From contig CP070772.1 in NCBI GenBank assembly GCA_020345805.1, positions 1,472,613-1,521,209 on the forward strand: a stretch of 48,597 nt of DNA, read 5' to 3'. The stretch comes from Phycisphaerales bacterium (GTDB lineage Bacteria > Planctomycetota > Phycisphaerae > Phycisphaerales > SM1A02). Made by a program: the position numbers and the translations under genes. The notes under the pieces were generated by a model, which was not told the origin of the DNA, searched no databases, and was given only the letters and a program-made list of their open reading frames with translations. This document shows positions 16,201 through 25,200 of the stretch, one piece after another. The stretch's first letter is position 1. Each line of letters begins with the position of its first letter.

Positions 16201-19200
16201 GCGAGGCGGCCTCGACGTCCAGCATCGCCACCAGCTCGCCGATCACTTCGAGGTTCTTCGGCGTGCCGACGAGCACAAGGGCGTTAAGCTGCGGCTCGGC
16301 CCGGATCACCAGATGGGTCATGGGCTGGAAGACGTCCGATTCGATCACCCGCCCGCCGTTCTCTTCCATGCGGGCCATGCGCAGGCGGCCGATCTGCCTC
16401 TGCAGGGGATTTGATTGCGGCAAGGTGCCCACGCCTTCCACGAGCACCGCGTGGAGCGTCTCGGCGAGATCGGTCGCGTCGGCGAAGGTCAGTTGTACGA
16501 TGCGGGGCTCGATCCAGCCGTTGGCGATGTCCGCATCCAGTCGCGTGGCCAGCACCTCCACGAACGCCACCGCGTCTTCCTTGCCCGCCACGATCACCGC
16601 GTTGGTGCGATCGTCGATGGTGACGGCGATTTCATCCAGCAGCGCCTTGCCCGCAACGCCTCCGGGCAGGCCTTCAATGTCCGTGCCCGGCACGCGGGCC
16701 AGCTCCTTGCCCTGGTCGAACATATCCCGCACGATCCGGGCGAACTGATCGGCGGCGATATTCTCCAGCGGGAAGATCTGAACGGTCACCGCACCGGTGA
16801 TCGGGAGCTTGTCGAGCGTGACGAGCAGATCCTCGATCGCCGCGACATTCTCCGGCGTGGAGCTGATGAGCACGGCGTTGAGCTGCTCATCGGGAATCAC
16901 CCGGATCGGCGTGGTCAGATCGAGCATCAGGTCCGGCTCGTCCAGGCCGTCGCGCCGCACGGAGAGCCTGCGCACCTGCTCCTGAACGGCCCGGGCCAAG
17001 TCGGTATCAGCCTGCTGATCGGAAGGCGAGAGGATCTGCTCGAGCAGGTCCGCCATTGCGGTGGCCTCGGAGTTCTCCAGCCTCACCAGGCGCATCTGTG
17101 ATTCGGCCAGCGCGGGCTCGGAATCGACGGCCTTGAGCAGGCCGACGATGGTGTCCTGATCGATGGGGTTGGCCACCACGATCAGCGCGTTGCGCCCCTG
17201 AAGAACGGAAACCTTGATCGGTTCGGTAACCAGCCTCGAGACCGAATCGTCCGGCTGAGGCTGATCCAGGCCGATCGTCCGGATGACATCCTGCGCGGCC
17301 TCAGGCGAAATGTGCTGAAGCTCGATGATGAAGATCCCCTGCCCGGCGGCGGGGGAAAGTTCATCCATCTGCATCACGGTGGCGCGGATCTCTTCGAACA
17401 GGGGTCCGGTCGAGGCGATCACCAGGTTGTTGCCCGGGGCATCGACCTGGATTGACAGCGGCTGGTTGTCCTGGCCGGCCTTGGCCTGATACGCCTGCTC
17501 AATGGCCGCGGCCACCCGGCTTGCCGGAGCGGCGTTCAGCTTCAGCACGTGCACCGCCAGGCCCTTGTCAGACGCTTCCTGCTGAAGCGCCTCGGCCAGG
17601 GCCTTGATCTGGGCGAACTCCTCATCCTCTGCCCTGACGATGATGGTGTTGGAGGACTTGTCGCCCACGATGCGCAGGGCCTTGGGGCCGCGCGTGCCGG
17701 AGTCTTGGTCATAGAGCGTGCTCAGTGACTGGGCAAGCTGTTCCGGATCGCCGGATTTCACCACGATCAGTTGCGGCGGGGGCAGCTTGGCGTAGTCGGC
17801 CACGTCTAGCTCGGTGACGATCTGGCGGATCTTGTTCACGTTCTGGCGCGATGCGGAGACGATGACGGAATTGGTCTGCTCCTCAGCCGAAGCGCGTACC
17901 CATTCCTCGGCCTCCACCAGCACGGTGGGCACGTAGACGTCGCGCTGATCTTCCTCGCCGCGGCCGCGTCGGGGCTCGCGCTCCTGCACGCCGCGCTGTC
18001 GCTCGATCTGCCCGCGGAAGGCTTCGTTGATCGCCCTCGCCACCGATCGGGCGTCGGCGTAGGTGAGCGGGATCACTTCAAGCTGAAGCGACGAGTCATA
18101 CTCCTGGCTGTCCAGCTTGGCCAGAAGAGCCCGGATGTCGGCCCACTCGGTTTCGTCGGCGGAGATGACCAGGCTGTTGGAGGCCGGGTCGGCGACGATC
18201 CGCACGTTACGCTTACCCGGCGTGTCCGCCTCGATCGCATAAGGCCCGTAGAAGACCGAAAGCGCTTCCTGGATCTGCTCGGCCTTGGCGAACTGCAGCG
18301 GCACGAAATCGGTGGTGCGCTGAACCTGCGACGGCTGGTCGATCTGGTCGATGATCTTCATCAACTGATCGAACTGATCGGCCGCGGCGGCGATGATGAG
18401 CTGGTTCTCCAGCCGGTTGTAATCCACGCGCGGTTCGGGCTGGCGGTCGCGACCGCCCTGACCCCAGGTCCGGGTCATCTGCGAAAGGGTGAAGGAAACG
18501 TCCTCCGCCATCGCGTGCTTGAGAGTGATGATCCGGTACTCCACCGGGCTGACCGCGGGCACCTCGTCAAGCTGCTTCACCAGCGATTCGATCACCGGGA
18601 ACGACTCGGCGGTGGCGGTGACAATGAGGCTGTTGGAGCGCTCGTCCGCGACGACCTTGGCGATCACCTCCACCGCCTCGGCCTCCTCGTCGAGCTTGAT
18701 AGTGATGCCGCGGGTTTCACCGCGCGAATCGAGCTGAAGCGTCTCGGTGAGGATGCGCACCGCTTCCTCGGCCTGCGCGCCTTCCAGGGCGTAGGTGCGG
18801 ATGATCGTCTCGTCGCTGGCCTTGGGGGCATCGAGCTGCTCGATGAGCGCCATGACCTGGGCGTACTGCTTCTGAGGAGCGTTGACGATGAGGCTGTTGG
18901 TGCGGATGTCGGAGGTGACGATCACGCCCTGGGTGGTGCGGCGGCCGAAGTGCTCGCCGATGATGCGGGCGATCTCCTCAGCGTCGCCGTCCTTCAATGC
19001 GATGATCTCGATGGTGCGGTCGCCCGACACATCCGGCTGATCGAGTTCCGCGATGAGGTCGCGGATGGTGGCCATCTCCTCGGCATCGGCGGATACGACG
19101 AGACTGTTGGCCGAGGGGCTGGCGGCGATGGTCGCGGCGGGCTCGGGGGCGTTGATCGCCCGGGCCCGTTCGACGAGGAAGCGCTGAAGAGTGCGGGCCA

Positions 19201-22200
19201 GTTCCACCGCCTGGGCGAACTGCACCGCAACCACCTGGATCTGCTGATCCTGCGGGGCGACCTGCGTGTCGATGGAGGCGATCAGTTCGGCGATCTCCGC
19301 ATGCTCCTTAGAGGTGCCGGAGATGATCAGCGTGTTGCTCTTCTCATCGGTCCGTACCTTCACCTCGTGGGGATTGGCCGGCATCCACCAGCGGCGGGCG
19401 GTGCTCGCATCGGTGAAGAGTTCGCGCACCACCTCGGCGACGGTGTTCAGGTCCGCGTTGGCGATGCGGTACAAGCGCACCCCACGCCGCTCGCCCTCGC
19501 CGGGCGGCGCGTCCAGAGTCTGAATGAGATCTTCCACCAGGTCGAACTTGTCCCCCTCGCCGGTGGCGATGAGCGCGTTCAGCCGCTCATCGGCCCGCAC
19601 CGCCACGGACCCGCGGCTGCGCTGCGTCTGAGAGCTGCGGCGCGGATAGTAGAAGAAGTAGAACGGCTCCTGGTTCCACGTCAGATTCTGGATCAGGTCG
19701 TTGACCGTCTGCTCGATCTCCGAGGCCCGGGCGTGCTGAAGCTGGAACACGCGGAAGGTCCAGACATCCGTGGCCTGGGGCGAATCGAACTGCTCGACCA
19801 TCCGCTGGATCTGTTCAAAGTCGTCATCGGACGCCGCCACCAGCAGGGTCTTGCTTGCCGAGTCTCCGATGATGGAGATCCGCCGGGCCTGCTCGCGCCG
19901 GCCGCGGCCGGTGGAAGCGATCTTCGCCCGGTCGTCGTAGAAGCGCTGTACTGCATCGGCTACCGCGGAGGCATCGGCCCGTTCGAGCATGATGGTGCGG
20001 ATCTCGAATTCGCGGGCCGCATCGCGATCGATCTCCGCCAGCACCTCGTCGATCTCGGCGTTGACTTCCTCGCTGGCTCGCACGAGAAGAACGCCGGAGT
20101 TGTCATCGGGCACGATGAGAGTGGTGGTGTCCCGCTGCTGGTCGGAGCCGATGACCACCTGCCGCAGCAGATCGGCGACCTGGTTCGGCTGGGCTGCCTT
20201 CAGCTCGACCACCCGCAGCGGATGGATGTCCTGACCGAGCTCCTGATCAAGCTCTTCCAGGAGAGTGTCGACTTCTTCGAGCTGGCGGGGCGAGGCGGTG
20301 ACGAGCAGCGTGTTCGTGCGTTCATCGGCGGCGAAGTCCGGAACCACGCCGGTGGTTCGTGCCCTCCGCCCGGCGCCCTGATATCTCGCCCGGAAGAAGG
20401 TCCGCAACGTTCCCGTCAGATCTTGTGCCTTGGCGTAGCGGAGTGGATAGAGCTTCAGCGTGGTGCGCTCACTGACCGGAGTCTGGTCGATCAGGGCCAC
20501 GAACTTGTCGATGAACCGGATCGCCTCCGGCGGGGCGCTGACCACGAGGGTGTTGTTTTCCGCGTCGGCGGCAAGCTGGATGCGCTCCGGATCGAACACC
20601 GCCTCCACGCTGCGGCCGTCGGTCATGAGCTGCATGGCGAGCTTGCGCATGCGCTGGGCCTGCCGGCCGCGCCCGCGGCGGGCATCGGAGCCGGAGATGA
20701 GTCCGCGAATGCTGTTGGCGGCGTGATCGGCGGTGGTGGTGTCCAGCGGATAGACCTTCACCACAATCTGCTCGGCGAGCGGGCCGTGGGAAAGGGCCGC
20801 CACGAGCTGCCCGACGGTCTCGAAATCGCGATCGTTGCAGGTCACCACCAGCGAATTGCTCATGGCGTCGGCGACCACCGCGATGCGCCGGCGAAGATCA
20901 CCGCGGTTGCCTCCCGGCGGGGTGATCTGGGCCAGGGTCTGGCTGATCAGTTGCGACATCGCCTCGGCGTCGGCGGTCTCGGGAAGGCCGATGTAGCGGA
21001 TCGTGCCCGGCGCGGCAGGAATCTGCTCCTGAACCTGCCGGGCCAGGTCGGCCACCCGCTCGATCGCCCGCGGCGAGCCCACCACGATAAGGCTGTTGGT
21101 CTCTGGATCGACGGCAATGGTGATGTCGGAGCCGCTGTTGATGGATTCCATCAGCCCGGCAAGGGCCGGATCGAGCGCGGGCCCGGCGTCTTCTTCCTGC
21201 ACTGCCGCGGGAAGCGAATAGAACAGGCGACTAAGAAACGGAAGAGGTGCGGATGAAGAGACGCCGCCCGGTTCCTGAGCGGTTTCGTCATCGCCGTACT
21301 TCTTCAGAAGATCGTCGACCGTAATGACCTCGACTTTCGTGGACCCGCTGCGATCGAGCATGCGCTTCAGCGCGGCGGCGACGTCCGCGGCGCTGGCCCG
21401 CGAGGGGTCGATGGGGATCATCCTCATCTGCCTCGCCGCGGCGATGGTGGCGCTGTCGATCTTCTCGACGACCTGGCTGATCATCTCGAACTGCGCGTCG
21501 GTAGCGCGGATGAGCAGGCTGTTGCTGGTGGTGTCGATGCGGATCGTGGGGGCCGGCCCTTCATCACCTGAATCGTCAAAGAGCGCTTCCAGATTTTGAG
21601 CCAGCTCGGCGGCATCGGCGTTGGCAATCGCCAGCACCCGCACGGACCGGTCGATCACGCCCGCTTCGGCCGGATCCACATCCAGCTCCATCACCATCTG
21701 CTCGGCGATGTTCAGCACCGCCGGCGGAGCGGAGATCACCACCGCGTTGAGACGGTTGTCCGCGGCCACACGTACTTCCGGCCCGGTTTCGGGCATCACC
21801 CGGCCGCGCCTGGCCGAATCGATGCGCAGCCACAGCGGTATTTCTTCGGTGGAGAGCAGTTGCTCGACGATGGGGGCGACGGTCTCGGCGCGGGCGTGCT
21901 TCAGGAAAACCGCCCGCACCTGGGCCTGGTCGGCGGCGACGCCGCTGTCCAGCGGCTCGATGATCTTCGCCACCTCGTCCAACTGCGCGGGAGTAGCGGT
22001 GACGATCACCGTGTTGCTGGACGGCTCGCCGGTCACGGTGATGGGCGGCTCGCCCGGCCTGGTTGCGCTCTGCGCGGCGGTGGCGGCGCGGACCGCTTCG
22101 GCAACTTCCGCCGCATCGGCCTGGCTGAGGCTGAAGATACGGACCTCCAGCGCTTCGCCCTCGGCGCGGGGACGGTCAAGCTCGGCCGCCATCTGATCCG

Positions 22201-25200
22201 CCACGGGCAGAAGCTCGGCCGGCGCGCTGATGAGCAGGCGGTTGTTCGGAGCATCGGCAGTGATGGTCGGCTGGGCGATCGGGAGCCCCGCGCGGGAAGC
22301 GGCCTGGAGCGAAGCGGGCCAGCGGGAAACATCACGCAACAGAGGCGATACCGCCTGCGCCACCATCTGTGCATCGCTGTGCTGAAGCGCAACGACCTTC
22401 AGATCCATCTGCGGCGTACGGATCGCCTCGGCATCGCGCTTTGCCAGCAGGTCCATCGCCGCGGTCACCTCTTCGGCCTCGCCGATGACGAGCACCGCCC
22501 CCGACTGCGGCTCGGCGATCAGCTCCACCGTCGAGCGCCGCCCCGCGGGCCGCGTCGAGTCCAGAACCTGCCTCACCGTTCTTGCCAGCAGCATTGGATC
22601 GGCGCTGGCGGGGGTGAAGGTGTCGAAGGTCCGGCCGCCCGTCTCGTCCGGCTCGTCAAGCTGGGTGATGAGCGTTTCGGCGAGGGCCACCGTGCGCTGG
22701 GGTCCGGAGACGATGAGGCTGTTGGTGCGGGCGTCGGCCTCCACCCGGATCTTCGGGGTCAGGTCGAGCTGGCCGCGGCTGCGCCGGATTCGCTCCATCA
22801 TGATGCGGGGATCGCTGGAGAGCTGATCGGTGAGCAGGTTCTCAACGATGGAGGCGATGGCGGTCGCCTCGGCATGGGCCAGGCGGAAGGTCTTGGCGTC
22901 GATGGCGTCCATCGCCGGCCTTGCGTCCAGCGGCTCGATGAGTGATTCAACTTCCTTCAGATCCGCCTCCAGCCCCACGAGGATCAGAGCGTTGGAGCCG
23001 GGAGCGGCGATAAGGCGAACGTCGATCAGCTCGCCGGTGACCTTGCTGACAATCTGCCGCATCGCTCCGCTCAGCGAAGCGCTCACTTCGCTTGCATCGG
23101 CGAAGGTCAAAGGTCTCACCCGCACCACCGGATCGCCCACCGCGGCGGTTGCGCTGTCGAGCTGCTCGATGATCTCCTCGGCCACGGGCATGATGGACTC
23201 GGGCGCGGAGATGATGAGGGTGTTGGTCTTGCGGTCGGCGGTGACGTTGAGCAGCGCTTCGACATTGGCCCCGGCATCGGGGACGTCCTCCTGGATTCTC
23301 GTAAGGAGAATCTCGCGGAGCATGGATGCCATCGTCTCGGCCCGGGCGTTGTCCAGCCGGAAGAACCGCAGCGCGGTGGCCGGGCCTTCGCCCCTTGCGT
23401 CGAGTTCGACAAGCACCTGCTCCACGCGGTCGAAAATCTCCACCGGGCCGGAGACGATCAGAGTGCGGCTGACCGGCTCGGTGGTGACTGTCACCGGCAC
23501 GTGTCGATCGACACCGCTGGGGGTGAGCGTGCCGGATTGCGACAGTCGCTGAAGGGTGGCGGCCAGTGCGTTCAGGTCGGCATAGACGACCTTGTAGGTG
23601 CGAACTTCCGTGTCGTCGGTGAGCTTGGTGCGATCGAGCTGCTCGACGAGCTGCTCGAATCCCGCCATGCGCTGGATGGGGGCGTCCACGATGATCGAGT
23701 TGGTCTGCGGATCGGCCCGCACCACGACTTCGCGCGGCTCCTGCAGTTGCGGCATGGGCCGGCCGCGACGATCCACCGGCGGCGGAGGCTGGGGGAACAT
23801 GTCGTCGATGGTCTTGGCCAGCTCCTCGGCCCGGGCCACCTTCAACGGGAAGATGCGAATCTCCCTGCCTTCGGTGTCCAGCCGGTTGGCGGTGTTCAGC
23901 TCCGTGACGATCGCTTCGATCTCTTCCAGCAGGTCCGGATGGGCCGCGATGATCAGGGAATTCGTCTGGTCATCGGAGGAGATGTTGACGGGCTTGTCGT
24001 TGCGCTCCTCCAGCGGCCGCTGGTTGTACTGGCGGTTGAGCGCGTTGGCGAGGTTTGCCGCATCGGCGGTGCGGAGTTGGAGGATGCGCAACGGGGGCAT
24101 CTCCTTAGGTTCCATCACGTCCAGTCCCCGCACCAGGGCCTGGATGATGTCGTGCTGGTCGCGCTGGGCGGCGACGAGGATCGAATTGGTCCGCTCGATC
24201 GGCTCGAAGGTCGGAATGGGGCCGGCCCGCCCGCCGACCATGGTGAGATGGCTTTCCGCCAGGTCGCGAAGGAACTCCACCACTTCCGCAGCGTCGGCGT
24301 ACTGCAGGGGAATCAGCCGCACATCCGGCGGCGGGCCGATCGTGCCTTTCAACTGATCGAGGATCGCCGCGAAGCGGAACATCGCCTCGTCCTCGGCCAC
24401 CGCCAGCAGATTTCCGCCTTCCCGATCGACCTGGACGTCCACCGCGCGGGCGTCCGGATCGTCTTTCGTCTGATCCTGGTAAAGCTCAAGCGCCCGGTCC
24501 GCGATCTCCTGCGGATCGGCTCCGGTGATCTCGAAGACGCGCAGGGTGCGCGGAACCGGAACGGCCTGAAGATCCTTCAATACCTGCTCGGTCTGGGTGA
24601 AGGTGACTTCATCGCCGGCCACGATGAGCGTGCGCGACTTGGGCTCGGCCTGTATGAGAACATCCACCGGTTTGGAGCCGTCGGCCGGCTGCTCGCTGAG
24701 CACGCCTTGCCGGGAAAGCTCCATCAACGTGCGGGCGATCTGATCCGGATCGCCCCGGTCTATGTGATAGGTGCGGAGCCTTGCGGTGGGCGGCAGTTCC
24801 ACCCGATCGAGCTGTTCGACCAGGGCTTCGAAGGAAGCCTTACGCTCGGCGGGGGCTTCGACTATCAGCGTGTTGGTCGCCGCGTCAGCGGAAACATACA
24901 CATCGCGCGGCTGGCGGAGGTGAGGCATGGGCCGGCCCCGCCGATCCATGGGCATGGGCGGCTCGGGATAGAGCTTGTCCAGTGCCGCGGCCAGGTCCAT
25001 CGCCCTGGCCCGTTGAAGCGCGAAGATCATCGTCTCTCGCTCGGCACCGGTCTCCCCGGCCCGGTTCACGCCGTCCACGAACTCCTTGATCTCGGCGAAG
25101 ACATCCTCGTGGGCGGTGACGATGAGGGTGTTGGTGCCGGCGTCGGCGGAGATGTCCACCGGCTTGTCGCGGCGCTGCTCGGCCGGACGCGAGTCGTAGC

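Noticed and set aside
18515..21256. A 913-codon open frame on the plus strand inside the gspD region
   Set aside because: It is the antisense shadow of gspD. High GC keeps stop codons rare, its composition (Arg/His/Gly/Asp-rich without fold patterns) is not protein-like, and the minus frame has clear domains.
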